The notes: generated by a model from the letters alone, not told the origin. Positions 8,937 through 18,066 are shown, counted from the stretch's first letter. The stretch is 50,392 nucleotides of DNA from Anaerococcus ihuae (GCF_928368155.1 NZ_CAKMRU010000004.1:1-50392); one strand, 5' to 3'. Numbers and translations: made by a program.

Positions 8937-9617
8937 ATGTTAAAATCGCTAATAAAATTCAACTTCAAAATAATTTTTAAAGACAAAATTTCTATATTTT
9001 GGTCAATAATTCTTCCCCTAGTTTTTTTGCTTATTAATTCTCACAAAAAAATTGATATCAATGAAGCTTTAATCTATTGTGCCTATATAATAGTAACTTC
9101 CTATATTTATGGAGTGGGATTAAGGGCCCTAAGACAAAGAGAAAGTGGTATGTGTAAATTTATTTTCGGTTTAAATTATCAAAAAACAAAATATTTTGAA
9201 GCTCTTCTCATATCACAAATAATTTATGCAAGTCTTTGCAGCCTAATATTTTGTATCGGCGCAAGCTTTGTTCTTAAAATAAGTTTTTTAAAACTTTTTT
9301 CCTACGATATGGTATTAGTTTTCCTTTTGATAAATATAGGATTTTTATCTTATAACCTAACTCTTTTAAAAGATGTACATGTAAATTCTATATCAACTAT
9401 AACCGATATTTGCGTATTTGTCGGAGTTTTTCTTTTAAATAGCCCTTCAAAAATAAATCTTATAAATCCTTTTTATCAAATATTTTTATTGATAAATGCC
9501 CTAATAGATAAAAATTTTTCCTATATAGGAACTTATATTTTAATATTTCTCCTAACTAGTGTTTTATCCCTATATTCAATAAAAAATTTCAGTCCATTTT
9601 CAAAGGAGCGTAGATGA
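8937..9617 (+). CDS. ABC transporter permease, ABC-2-like, function unknown
   Basis: This 226-residue membrane protein has about six hydrophobic segments, a size and shape typical of compact ABC-2 type exporter permeases. The start at 8937 (MLKSLIKFNFK) was chosen because AAGGAAA sits 7 nt before it; the upstream ATG at 8889 overlaps the -10 box. There is no recognisable substrate motif. It overlaps the ATPase gene by 4 nt, so the two form one transporter. The substrate is unknown; self-resistance to a peptide or lipid export are options for such two-gene systems. Confidence 0.65.
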   Translation: MLKSLIKFNFKIIFKDKISIFWSIILPLVFLLINSHKKIDINEALIYCAYIIVTSYIYGVGLRALRQRESGMCKFIFGLNYQKTKYFEALLISQIIYASLCSLIFCIGASFVLKISFLKLFSYDMVLVFLLINIGFLSYNLTLLKDVHVNSISTITDICVFVGVFLLNSPSKINLINPFYQIFLLINALIDKNFSYIGTYILIFLLTSVLSLYSIKNFSPFSKERR

Positions 9618-10192
9618 TGTTTAGTGTTTTTAATATAGAAACTTTGATTTTCAAAATAAATAGAATAGATTTTTCAGATAAAATAAATTATATTTGTGAC
9701 AAAAACGGTTCAGGAAAGACTCTTTTTTTGGATAGCCTTTATTTTGATAATAAGGTTAAGATAGAACCTCATATAGACAAAAAAGACATAATCTATCTAA
9801 GCCAACATTTTTCTTTCTATGAAAGAATAAAGGTAAAAGATTTTATAGAATTTTTTGACCAAATAAATAATGAAAATCTTCTAGAAAAAATAAGAAAAAA
9901 TTCTTACATAAATAATTTTATAAATGAAAATTTCGATAAAACCCTCTACCACCTATCTGGTGGAGAATTTAAATTTTTATACTTAATTTTACTCTTATTT
10001 ACTGATAAAAAATTATACCTATTAGATGAACCCTTTAACGAACTTGATAAAGAAAAAGCAAAATACATAGCGAATTTAATCAAAGATTTAAACAAAAATG
10101 GCAAAAAAATAATAATAACCAACCACTATGATTTGGGATTATTTGAAGAAAAAGATATAAAAAAAATAAGGCTATTAGACCATACAGTCTAA
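9614..10192 (+). CDS. ABC transporter ATP-binding protein (short)
   Basis: This 192-residue ATPase partners the permease just upstream. Walker A is CDKNGSGKT (residues 28-36), the Q-loop is YLSQHF (61-66), the signature is LSGGE (114-118), Walker B is LYLLDEP (134-140) and the switch His is in ITNHYD (H171). It is shorter than most family members (about 200-240) because the segment before Walker A and the helical region are trimmed, yet all catalytic motifs are intact. AAGGAGCG precedes the ATG. The end overlaps the convergent radical SAM gene by 4 nt. Confidence 0.8.
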   Translation: MMFSVFNIETLIFKINRIDFSDKINYICDKNGSGKTLFLDSLYFDNKVKIEPHIDKKDIIYLSQHFSFYERIKVKDFIEFFDQINNENLLEKIRKNSYINNFINENFDKTLYHLSGGEFKFLYLILLLFTDKKLYLLDEPFNELDKEKAKYIANLIKDLNKNGKKIIITNHYDLGLFEEKDIKKIRLLDHTV

Positions 10193-11070
10193 ATAGCCCT
10201 GCCCTTATTTTTTGAATCTAGGATTTTTTCGTCTAGATTTTCTAGTGCTTCTTCTAATTTTTTTATCATTTTTTCTTTGTTTCTCATGTGAGATGTTACT
10301 TTTACGAGATTTACTATATGGCCTGATGAGTAGAGGACATTTCCTGGAACTTCTAGATTTTTTAATAATTCTATTTGTTCTTCTAGGTTTTCTCTGTTAC
10401 TTGTTTCTTTAAAATCTCCTTCTTCTCTCATTTTATATAATTTTGATCCTCTTTGAACGTCTGTACTCATTATAAAAATTCCTATTGGTGGATAGAGGTT
10501 TAAAAATTTTGCTGTTTCTCTTGCATTTTCCTTTGAATTTCCATTTCCTGCAACTCCTTGCATTACTATGGCGTTGTAGGTCATGTTTGCATATTTCATT
10601 TTCTCTATCCCTTTTTTATAATCATCAAGATCAGCTCCCTTATCAAGCCAGTCTAGGACTTTTTGATTTCCTGTTTCTACTCCAAACCAAAGTTCATTGT
10701 AGCCTTTTTCTCTTAAGAGTTTTAAATCTTCTTTGGTTTTATTTTTTAAATTATAAAAACTTGCGTAGGAAGTTATGGTTTTTACTTCTGGGATATATTT
10801 GTGGATTAAATCGGCAATTTCTACTAATTTTTCTATTGATAGTACAAAGGGATCTCCGTTTAATAGATAAATTCTTTCAATTGGCCTCGGATAGGTCATG
10901 GAAATTTCCAAAATATCGCTTTCTACATCTTTTAAAGGAGAAATACCAAAATTTGTCATATGATACATGGTACAAAAGGCGCACTTATTGTGGGAACAGC
11001 CGTAAGTTACTTCCAAAAGTGGTGTGTAGGCTTCAAGTGGTGGTCTATAAACTTGTCCTGTGTAATGCAT
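10189..11070 (-). CDS. Radical SAM protein, function unknown
   Basis: This 293-residue radical SAM enzyme has its cluster motif near the N-terminus as TYGCSHNKCAFCTMY. The cysteine spacing is C-x4-C-x2-C rather than the usual C-x3-C-x2-C, a variant I associate with uncharacterised Elp3/B12-type radical SAM proteins of anaerobes. A TIM-barrel follows (LLNGDPFVLS, LWFGVETGNQKVLDWLDKG), then a charged helical tail from about residue 225. No accessory cluster domain is visible. It lies 4 nt downstream of the aldolase-type gene, so the pair is probably cotranscribed. The substrate is unknown. Confidence 0.8.
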   Translation of the reverse strand: MHYTGQVYRPPLEAYTPLLEVTYGCSHNKCAFCTMYHMTNFGISPLKDVESDILEISMTYPRPIERIYLLNGDPFVLSIEKLVEIADLIHKYIPEVKTITSYASFYNLKNKTKEDLKLLREKGYNELWFGVETGNQKVLDWLDKGADLDDYKKGIEKMKYANMTYNAIVMQGVAGNGNSKENARETAKFLNLYPPIGIFIMSTDVQRGSKLYKMREEGDFKETSNRENLEEQIELLKNLEVPGNVLYSSGHIVNLVKVTSHMRNKEKMIKKLEEALENLDEKILDSKNKGRAI

Positions 11071-11074
11071 AATA

Positions 11075-12085
11075 CTAAATCCTTTCTAAAAATTCTTCGA
11101 TTTCTTTTTCTTTGCTCTTGTAGGTTGTTACAAATCTTGCTACGAATTTGTCTTCTCTTTTTTCTCCTACTTCAAAATAAGCAAATTCTTCCCATTTTTT
11201 TATATCTTCTTTTGAAATTTCTACAAAAACTTGGTTTGATTCAAATTCATAGGCAAGTTTGTAGGCTTTTTCTTCAAAGCCTTTTGCCAATTTTTCTGCC
11301 ATTTTGTAGGCTTTTTTTGCTCCTTTTATATACAAATCATCTTGGAAGAGTCTTTCAAACATAATTCCTGTAACAAATCCTTTGGCAAGCATGGCTCCTT
11401 TTTGTTTTTGCAAATTTCTGAAATTTTTCTTTAAATCATCATTTACAATTACAAGAGCTTCGCCGAACATAAGTCCGTTTTTTGTTCCTCCAAAATAAAA
11501 TATATCGCAAAGTTTGGTCAAATCTTTAAATTTTAAATCTGATTTTTCATTTGCCATGGCGTGTGCTAGTCTTGCCCCGTCCATAAATAAATATAAGTCG
11601 TGTTTTTTACAAAAATCGTAAATCTCTTCCAAATCTTTTTTACTGTAAAGAGTTCCAACTTCTGTTGTGTTTGATATATAAACTTTTCTTGGAACTGTGT
11701 GGTGTTCGTTGGTAAAAGATTTATATTTTTCTTCCAATAATTTTTTTGTAATCTTTCCGTTATTTGTTGGAATTGTTTCAATTTTTATTCCACAAGCCTC
11801 GATTGCTCCTGCTTCTTGGTCTTCTATATGTCCACTTGTTGCAGAAATTATTGATTCTTGTGGCAACATTCCCACACTTGCCCCAAGAATATTTGCTCCT
11901 GTTCCCCCGTGGATAAAATATATATCAACATTTTCATCTTCTAATTTTTCTTTAATCAATTTTTCAGCATTTTTGCTGTGATCATCAACCCCATATCCTG
12001 GATTTATTTGGTCAAGATTTTCTTTTATAGCATCTAAAATTTCTGGATAACAAATATCTGAATAGTCATTTCTAAAATTAATCAT
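11075..12085 (-). CDS. Low-specificity L-threonine aldolase-type PLP enzyme
   Basis: This 336-residue beta-eliminating-lyase/threonine aldolase family protein (fold type I, PLP) cleaves threonine or related beta-hydroxy amino acids to glycine and an aldehyde. It shows FIHGGTGANILG, SGHIEDQEAGAIE (PLP ring-stacking His), LFMDGARLAHAM (Asp to the pyridine N) and YFGGTKNG with the PLP lysine. The start follows AAGGAGAATTT. Size and motifs fit the family; activity on other amino acids is possible. Confidence 0.85.
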   Translation of the reverse strand: MINFRNDYSDICYPEILDAIKENLDQINPGYGVDDHSKNAEKLIKEKLEDENVDIYFIHGGTGANILGASVGMLPQESIISATSGHIEDQEAGAIEACGIKIETIPTNNGKITKKLLEEKYKSFTNEHHTVPRKVYISNTTEVGTLYSKKDLEEIYDFCKKHDLYLFMDGARLAHAMANEKSDLKFKDLTKLCDIFYFGGTKNGLMFGEALVIVNDDLKKNFRNLQKQKGAMLAKGFVTGIMFERLFQDDLYIKGAKKAYKMAEKLAKGFEEKAYKLAYEFESNQVFVEISKEDIKKWEEFAYFEVGEKREDKFVARFVTTYKSKEKEIEEFLERI

Positions 12086-12258
12086 AAATTCTCCTTATAA
12101 AAAACGATTTTCTTATTCCTATCATACATTTTTCATAAGTTTTTTCCATTTTAAAATTTACAACCATCACTTTATTAGTCGAATTTAATTCCTAGGATTT
12201 CTTTACTTTTAATATTTTTAAAATTTTATTTACTAATTAATTAATTTTTCCCAAAGAA

Positions 12259-12285
12259 AAAACCAAAGCTTTAAACTTTGGTTTT
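12259..12285 (-). terminator. Terminator of the metal ATPase gene
   Basis: A 10-bp stem (AAAACCAAAG with CTTTGGTTTT, loop CTTTAAA) overlaps the P-type ATPase stop codon and is followed by a T run on the minus strand. Confidence 0.85.
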
Positions 12286-14356
12286 AAAATTTGTATTTTT
12301 TCATATTATTGCTTGCTATTGCAACTGTAGATATATTGTGCAAGAGGGCTGATTGGGTATTTGTTATAAATGAACCCAAGCCTAGTCCGATTAATAGGGT
12401 ATTGAAAGCTATTATTCTTTCATAATCCTTTCTAACTCTTCTATCTACACTTTTTGAAAGTTTTACAAGGTCAACTAATTCTTTTAATGAATCAGTTTTT
12501 ATGGAAACATCAGAAATTTCTTTTGCAAGGTCTGCTCCTTTTGACATAGAAATTCCTACATCAGCTTGGGATAGGGCAATTGAATCATTAACTCCATCTC
12601 CTATCATAATTACTTTTCTTCCCATATCTTTCATTTTTTTGATATATTCTTCCTTATCTTCTGGAAGAACTTGAGATTTATAAAAATCTAGGTCAAGTTT
12701 TTTGCTTACTGCTTTTGCAGAATTTTCATTATCTCCTGTTAACATTGCAATATGAGTAAATCCTAATTTTCTAAGATTTGAAACAGTTTCTTTAGCATCT
12801 TTTCTAATTGGATCATCTATGCACAAAACTGCCAACAATTTATTATCGTATGCCATAAATAAAAGCGAATATTCTTCTTTTAAAGAATTGATCAAATCCC
12901 CTTGTTCTGAACTTATTTTAATTTTCTCATCTTCCAAAATAAAATGTTCGCTACCAATTAAAGCTGGCTTTCCATCAATTGTAGATTTTATTCCATGAGC
13001 CATTACATATTCTGGCTTTGAATGCATTTCTTCATGGTTAAGATTTTTTTCTTTTGCTTTTTTTACAACCGCTCTTGCTATAGAATGTGGGAAATGTTCT
13101 TCAAGGCAAGCTGCAATTCTTAGCGCCTCATCTTCATCAATATCAAAAGAAATTACTCTTTTAACTTCAGGTTCTGACTTTGTCAAAGTTCCTGTTTTGT
13201 CAAAAATAATTGTATCTGCTTTAGCTATACTTTCAAAATATTTTCCACCCTTTACAAGGATATTTTCATCCCCTGCTTGGCTAATTGCTTTCATATATGC
13301 TATTGGAATTGTAAGTTTTAATGCACAAGAATAATCAACCATCAAAAATGATTTTGCTTTAATGAAATTACGAGTTAATAAATATGTTAAACCTGCCCCA
13401 ATAAAGGAATATTTTACTAAAGAATCTGCCATAGATTCCGCCTTTATTTGAGCCAAAGATTTATTTTTCTCGCTATCTTCAATCAATTTTATAATATGGT
13501 TTAACCTAGAATCATCATATTTTTTCTTAGATTTTACAAGAAGGTCTCCCTCTTCAAGGACAGTTCCTGCAAAAACTGAAGATTTTTCATTTTTTTCTAC
13601 AGCCTTAGCTTCTCCAGTAAATGAAGATTCATTCACCATTCCAAAGCCTTCAACAACTTCTCCATCAACAGGAATTGTTGTTCCCATAGAAACATAAATC
13701 AAATCACCAACTTCAACTTCTTTAAGATGTTTAAAAACTTTTTTGTCCCCATCTTTTACTAAAACTTGGTCTACATTAAGAGCAAGGGAAGATTTCAAAT
13801 TCAATCTTGATTTTTTCAAAGTATAATCTTCAAGCTCTTCTCCCAAGGATAATAAAGCCATAATACTTGCAGCATCTGCAAATTGACCAGTAACAATTGA
13901 AACTGAAATTGCACTTGCATCCAAAAGAGCTACATCCATTTTTCTATTTTTTAAAGATTTTAACCCTTCTTTTACAAAAGGATAAGCCCTTAAAATTGTA
14001 AAAAATGGCCTAAGTGGCATGGGCATAATTTTTCCAAAAATTATTCTCTTGTATGCCGCATTTCTTAGGATATGGAAAATTGATTTATCAACTTGTGGAA
14101 TAAAATCTGCATCATCAATTTCAAAATTATCCAAAGATTTAAGATCAAAGTCAAGGATAAATCTTGCAATATTTCCTATATAATCTTCATCATAATTTAC
14201 AATTATAGATTTTGAAATAGGAGAAATTTCGCAAGTTTTTACTCCTTTTAACTTTTCGATTTTGTACTTTAATTTGTTAACGTTAGATTCTTTAAGATAA
14301 TCTTCAAATAAAAATCTAGACCTACCTAAGGTTCTAGCCTTTATAGACGCTCTCAT
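12284..14356 (-). CDS. Heavy-metal P1B-type ATPase with SCA membrane motif
   Basis: This 690-residue metal-translocating P-type ATPase has an HMA-like N-terminal domain (about residues 25-80) without the CxxC metal site. The actuator domain has TGE (247-249). The transmembrane metal motif reads DYSCALKLTIP (SCA at 343-345) in place of CPC. The phosphorylation site is DKTGTLT (D386), followed by HFPHS in the nucleotide domain, MLTGDN and GDGVNDS. The missing CPC and CxxC argue against a classic Cu or Zn/Cd exporter; export of Fe, Mn or another divalent metal is an inference from the nearby feo genes. It is cotranscribed with the DUF6110-like gene 1 nt upstream. Confidence 0.85.
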   Translation of the reverse strand: MRASIKARTLGRSRFLFEDYLKESNVNKLKYKIEKLKGVKTCEISPISKSIIVNYDEDYIGNIARFILDFDLKSLDNFEIDDADFIPQVDKSIFHILRNAAYKRIIFGKIMPMPLRPFFTILRAYPFVKEGLKSLKNRKMDVALLDASAISVSIVTGQFADAASIMALLSLGEELEDYTLKKSRLNLKSSLALNVDQVLVKDGDKKVFKHLKEVEVGDLIYVSMGTTIPVDGEVVEGFGMVNESSFTGEAKAVEKNEKSSVFAGTVLEEGDLLVKSKKKYDDSRLNHIIKLIEDSEKNKSLAQIKAESMADSLVKYSFIGAGLTYLLTRNFIKAKSFLMVDYSCALKLTIPIAYMKAISQAGDENILVKGGKYFESIAKADTIIFDKTGTLTKSEPEVKRVISFDIDEDEALRIAACLEEHFPHSIARAVVKKAKEKNLNHEEMHSKPEYVMAHGIKSTIDGKPALIGSEHFILEDEKIKISSEQGDLINSLKEEYSLLFMAYDNKLLAVLCIDDPIRKDAKETVSNLRKLGFTHIAMLTGDNENSAKAVSKKLDLDFYKSQVLPEDKEEYIKKMKDMGRKVIMIGDGVNDSIALSQADVGISMSKGADLAKEISDVSIKTDSLKELVDLVKLSKSVDRRVRKDYERIIAFNTLLIGLGLGSFITNTQSALLHNISTVAIASNNMKKYKF

Positions 14357-14357
14357 C

Positions 14358-14699
14358 CTAATCCTCTTTAGCTTCTTCTTTTAAATCTTCCTTTATTTCT
14401 TCTTTTATTTTTTCTTCAGCTTCTTTTTTAGCTACATTTTCAATATCAAGATTTGCTTTTGCTTCAGCTTCAAGTCTTTCTTCGATTTCGTTTTTTACTT
14501 TAGCCTCTGCAACTATATCATCAGTTGTAACCTTGATATTTTCTACAGTTTTATCAACTGCACTTTTTGCTTTTAGTCCTTGTTGAACTGTAGCTACTGC
14601 AGCTTTTTTTGCAAATTTTGATGTAAGTACTTTCCCACCAATAGCACCTGCTATTACACCTACACCTGCACTAATAATTTTCTTGTTTACCTTAATCAT
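14358..14699 (-). CDS. Small membrane-anchored coiled protein, DUF6110-like
   Basis: This 113-residue protein has an N-terminal Gly/Ala-rich membrane helix (residues 9-25, ISAGVGVIAGAIGGKVLTS) followed by a long charged helical tail rich in K, E and A. It resembles the DUF6110 proteins found next to SCA-type metal P-type ATPases. The start has AGGAGGAAGAG, and a TATAAT -10 candidate lies at 14725-14730. Its place one base before the ATPase suggests an accessory subunit or metal partner, although no metal-binding cluster is visible. The family call is from memory. Confidence 0.6.
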   Translation of the reverse strand: MIKVNKKIISAGVGVIAGAIGGKVLTSKFAKKAAVATVQQGLKAKSAVDKTVENIKVTTDDIVAEAKVKNEIEERLEAEAKANLDIENVAKKEAEEKIKEEIKEDLKEEAKED

Positions 14700-14829
14700 C
14701 TCTTCCTCCTATGATTTTAAAATAATTATATCAGTTCTATTCTAGCAAATTTTTTTATATTTTAAAAGCTAAAATTTTGATAATTACAAGTAGCTAAAAA
14801 TATAAAAAATCTTGAGAATTTTATATTCT

Positions 14830-14878
14830 AAAAGGAAGACTCTCGCAAATATAAATACTTTGCAAAAGTCCTCCTTTT
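14830..14878 (-). terminator. Hairpin terminator after the feo operon
   Basis: A long imperfect stem pairs AAAAGGAAGACT with AGTCCTCCTTTT, and GCAAA with TTTGC nearer the loop. It lies 10 nt past the last feo-region gene. The T run after the stem is weak. Confidence 0.55.
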
Positions 14879-14887
14879 AAAAAACAA

Positions 14888-15079
14888 TCAGTCACAATAT
14901 GGGCATGATTTCTTTTTTGTTTTTTCTTTTTTGCTATGGCAAGTATTTGATGAACAAGAATCTTTTTGTGCACAATCCTTGCATCCAAAATTTGATCCTT
15001 CTTTTATAAATCTTGTGTAGATTATATAAGAGCAAATACCCAATATTACTAGCAAAAATATCCATGATTGTAAGTTCAT
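14888..15079 (-). CDS. FeoB-associated Cys-rich membrane protein
   Basis: This 63-residue protein has one membrane helix (residues 6-23) and then a cytoplasmic cysteine-rich tail (CKDCAQKDSC, SNTCHSK, CPYC at the C-terminus; seven cysteines). It matches the small FeoB-associated proteins of Firmicutes, thought to act like FeoC or to handle Fe(II) at FeoB's cytoplasmic mouth. It lies 24 nt downstream of feoB in the same operon. Confidence 0.88.
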   Translation of the reverse strand: MNLQSWIFLLVILGICSYIIYTRFIKEGSNFGCKDCAQKDSCSSNTCHSKKEKTKKKSCPYCD

Positions 15080-15103
15080 AAAATCATCCCTTTCTATTTT
15101 TTA

Positions 15104-17254
15104 CTATTTTCTAGCTAAATTTAATTTATAAGTTCTCTTTTCTTCTTTATATTTAACAGGTCTAAATATTAAGTATAAGATTGCTGCTAAAACAATTAAA
15201 GAAAGTATTGTCATAATTGAAAATTCTTTATAAACAAAGAAGTTTGCTAAATGATAGAAAACAAAGGCAATAGCATAGGCAAATGTCATTTGATATCCTA
15301 TTGCAATTAAAGTCCATCTATTGTTGTTCATTTCTGTTTTTATAGCTCCAACTGCTGCAAAACATGGCATACAAAGCATATTGAAAAGTAAGAATGAATA
15401 TCCAGCAACTGGTGTTCCTATAGCTTGGTTGAAAGCTGTAATTAATTGTCTATTTGTTTCATCAAGATCTGCTCCTATTCCAAGAACAACACCCATTGTT
15501 GAAACTACGTTTTCTTTTGCAACAAATCCTGTAATTGTTGCTACTGCTGATTGCCATTGTCCAAATCCTAGAGGTTTAAATAAAACTGCTAAATATCCAC
15601 CTAAAACTGCAAGCATTGAGCTTTCTGATTCAGCTTCTACCAATTTAAATGAGAAGTCAAAGTTTGATAAGAACCAAATAATTATTGATGATACTAAAAT
15701 TATTGTTCCAGCTCTTTTTACAAAGCTCATTCCTTTATTAAATACATCTCTTAAAACTGAAGTAACTCTTGGTGCATGATATGGTGGAAGTTCCATAACA
15801 AATGGAGCTGGCTCTGATGCAAATTCTTTAAATTTCTTTAAAATAATTCCAGAAATTATTACAGAAAGTATTCCAATTATATAAAATGAAAATGTAACTA
15901 AAGCTTGGTTTTCTTTGAAAAATGCTCCAGCGATTAAAGCTATTACTGGAAGTTTTGCAGAACATGGCATGAAAGATGTAGTTATAATTGTAATTCTTCT
16001 ATCTCTTTCATTTTCTATTGTTCTTGATGCTTGAATTCCAGGAACTGAACATCCTGTTCCTATCATAACTGGTATAAAAGATTTTCCAGAAAGTCCAAAT
16101 TTTCTAAATACCCTATCCATTACAAAGGCAACTCTTGCCATGTATCCTATATCTTCAAGAATTGAAAGTAGGGCAAATAATACTAACATTTGTGGCAAGA
16201 ATCCTAATACTGCCCCAACTCCTGCTATAATTCCGTCAGTTGCAAGGCCAACTAAAACATCGTTAATTCCCATGTTTGTTAGAAAATCTGCTACTGCTGG
16301 TGTCATTGTATCTTCAAAAAATCCATTTACAGCATCAGTTGCACCAGTTCCTAAAGTTGAAATTGCTATATAATAAATTACAAACATTACTAGGGCGAAA
16401 ATTGGAAGTCCCAAAATTCTATTTGTAACTATCTTATCAATTTTATCAGTTGTTGAAAGTTTTGGTGGAGCTTTCTTTAAAACTTTTTCTCCAACTTCTC
16501 CAAGAGCTTCATATCTTTCTGTTGTTACAATACCTTCAGCTACATCATCTTCTATTTTTTCAAAATCTTCTCTGATTTTATTAATATTTTCTTTCTTATC
16601 AGATGATAAAGAAATATTTTCAAACATATCCTCATCATTTTCAAAGGCCTTGATTGATAAATATCTTTCAAGTTTAGAATCAACAGAACCAGAAATTTCA
16701 CTAGAAATTTTTTCCAAAACTTCTTCTAATTCTCCGGAATATTTTAAAGGATTTGGCAAAGATTTTTTATTTTCTGATTTTACAATCTCATTGATTAAGT
16801 CTTTTGTTCCTTGTTTTTTGCTAGCAACAATTTCTACAACTGGGCATCCAAGAATTTTAGAAAGATTATCTTTATCAATAACATCGCCATTTGATTTAAC
16901 AATATCCATCATATTTAATGCTATTATTGTTGGTATACCTAATTCAATTAATTGACTTGTAAGATATAAATTTCTTATAAGATTTGATCCATCAACAAGA
17001 TTTACAATCAAATCAGGTCTTTGGTCAACCAAATATCCTCTTGAAACTACTTCCTCCATTGTATAAGGAGAAAGAGAATAAATTCCTGGTAAATCTTGGA
17101 TAATAATATCCTTGTGTCCCTTTAATTTTCCCTCTTTTTTATCAACTGTAACCCCTGGCCAGTTTCCAACCCTTTGGCTTGAACCTGTTAGTTCATTAAA
17201 AAGAGTGGTTTTTCCTGAGTTAGGGTTACCAGCTAAAGCAACTGTATAAACCAT
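15104..17254 (-). CDS. feoB: Ferrous iron transporter FeoB
   Basis: This 716-residue Fe(II) permease takes up ferrous iron across the inner membrane. The N-terminal G domain has GNPNSGKTT (9-17), the switch GNWPGVTVDKKEG, DLPGIYSL (G3) and NMMD (G4). A helical GDI-type domain follows to about residue 270. Then come two Gate repeats and about ten membrane helices, including GTGCSVPGIQASRTIEN and CMPCFAAVGAI, whose cysteines fit the iron path. The length is normal. It starts 1 base after the second FeoA gene. Confidence 0.96.
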   Translation of the reverse strand: MVYTVALAGNPNSGKTTLFNELTGSSQRVGNWPGVTVDKKEGKLKGHKDIIIQDLPGIYSLSPYTMEEVVSRGYLVDQRPDLIVNLVDGSNLIRNLYLTSQLIELGIPTIIALNMMDIVKSNGDVIDKDNLSKILGCPVVEIVASKKQGTKDLINEIVKSENKKSLPNPLKYSGELEEVLEKISSEISGSVDSKLERYLSIKAFENDEDMFENISLSSDKKENINKIREDFEKIEDDVAEGIVTTERYEALGEVGEKVLKKAPPKLSTTDKIDKIVTNRILGLPIFALVMFVIYYIAISTLGTGATDAVNGFFEDTMTPAVADFLTNMGINDVLVGLATDGIIAGVGAVLGFLPQMLVLFALLSILEDIGYMARVAFVMDRVFRKFGLSGKSFIPVMIGTGCSVPGIQASRTIENERDRRITIITTSFMPCSAKLPVIALIAGAFFKENQALVTFSFYIIGILSVIISGIILKKFKEFASEPAPFVMELPPYHAPRVTSVLRDVFNKGMSFVKRAGTIILVSSIIIWFLSNFDFSFKLVEAESESSMLAVLGGYLAVLFKPLGFGQWQSAVATITGFVAKENVVSTMGVVLGIGADLDETNRQLITAFNQAIGTPVAGYSFLLFNMLCMPCFAAVGAIKTEMNNNRWTLIAIGYQMTFAYAIAFVFYHLANFFVYKEFSIMTILSLIVLAAILYLIFRPVKYKEEKRTYKLNLARK

Positions 17255-17482
17255 CTATTCCTCCACTATAATATTTTTTGCATCTTCTTTTCTAATGGTT
17301 AATTCATAACCACGCAAGTTTACTTGAATAGGATCACCTAGTGGGGCAATTTTTCTAACATAAACTTCTGTTTTTTTTGTAATGCCCATATCCATAATTC
17401 TTCTTATGGTTGCACCATCACCCTTGATTTTTTTTATAACGGCAGTTTCGCCCACCGCTACATCTCTTAAACTTTTCATCAT
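17255..17482 (-). CDS. feoA: FeoA-domain protein (second copy)
   Basis: This 75-residue SH3-like FeoA protein (VGETAVIKKIKGDGATIRR, LGDPIQVNLRGYELTIRK) is thought to bind FeoB and modulate iron uptake. The start codon overlaps the stop of the preceding FeoA gene by one base. It is the more canonical of the two copies, with the RGYELTLR-like C-terminal strand. Confidence 0.88.
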   Translation of the reverse strand: MMKSLRDVAVGETAVIKKIKGDGATIRRIMDMGITKKTEVYVRKIAPLGDPIQVNLRGYELTIRKEDAKNIIVEE

Positions 17483-17700
17483 TATATCTCCCTTACGTAT
17501 ATTCTTTTTGCTAAGTCTTTATTAAGTGCATATTTGCTATTATCTACCATGATAATATAATTAACACCATCAAAGAAAAATAATTTAACTTTTTTCCCCT
17601 TTACAAAACCTAAATTTGAAAGGTGAGTTTTTATTTCATCATTTCCTGCTATTCTAATAACTTCTGCTTCTTGATCATTATTTAATAATGTAATTGGCAT
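17482..17700 (-). CDS. feoA: FeoA-domain protein (first copy)
   Basis: This 72-residue FeoA-like SH3 protein (EAEVIRIAGNDEIKTHLSNLGF, KKVKLFFFDGVNYIIMVDNSKYALNKDLAKRI) leads the feoA-feoA-feoB operon. It diverges from the second copy, so the two may do different jobs; tandem FeoA proteins are common in anaerobic Firmicutes. GAAGGAAG precedes the ATG. Confidence 0.85.
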   Translation of the reverse strand: MPITLLNNDQEAEVIRIAGNDEIKTHLSNLGFVKGKKVKLFFFDGVNYIIMVDNSKYALNKDLAKRIYVREI

Positions 17701-17893
17701 ATCTTCCTTCTTTCTATATACTTGCTATTTATTTTCTATTATTTCAAAGTAATTTTAATTATAGCTTATAATTATATGTTTTACATAATAATAATAGTTA
17801 ATATCAGCAATTCTTCAAAAAAGAAATTAACTTTAAGCTAGACTTGTGAAATATTTTTATAAATTATAAAAGAATAAAAATTATGTAAAATAC

Positions 17894-17908
17894 TGATACA
17901 AATTATCA
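17894..17908 (-). promoter_or_regulatory. Candidate Fur box upstream of feo
   Basis: TGATACA-A-ATTATCA fits the 7-1-7 Fur consensus TGATAAT-N-ATTATCA, with the right arm perfect and 5 of 7 in the left. On the minus strand it sits just upstream of a TTTACA / TATAAT pair (17884-17889 and 17863-17868, a short 15-nt spacer), about 190 nt before feoA. Iron repression of feo by Fur is well known in bacteria. The remaining 17701-18154 gap is AT-rich and otherwise holds only the DegV gene's terminator. Confidence 0.55.
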
Positions 17909-18066
17909 TTATCTTCGAGATTATTATACAACTAAATCTTGATATTAAATATCATTATATTGGTTTTGTTTTATTTTTTGTAAATATATATAAATTTTTT
18001 TGTTTTGAGTATGTTTTTTGAAAAATTAAAAATTTTTTATTCCTATAAATTAAATTTTTAAAATAA

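Noticed and set aside
10485..11364. Long plus-strand frames over the radical SAM and aldolase genes
   Set aside because: They are Leu/Phe-rich antisense shadows with no ribosome binding sites or families.
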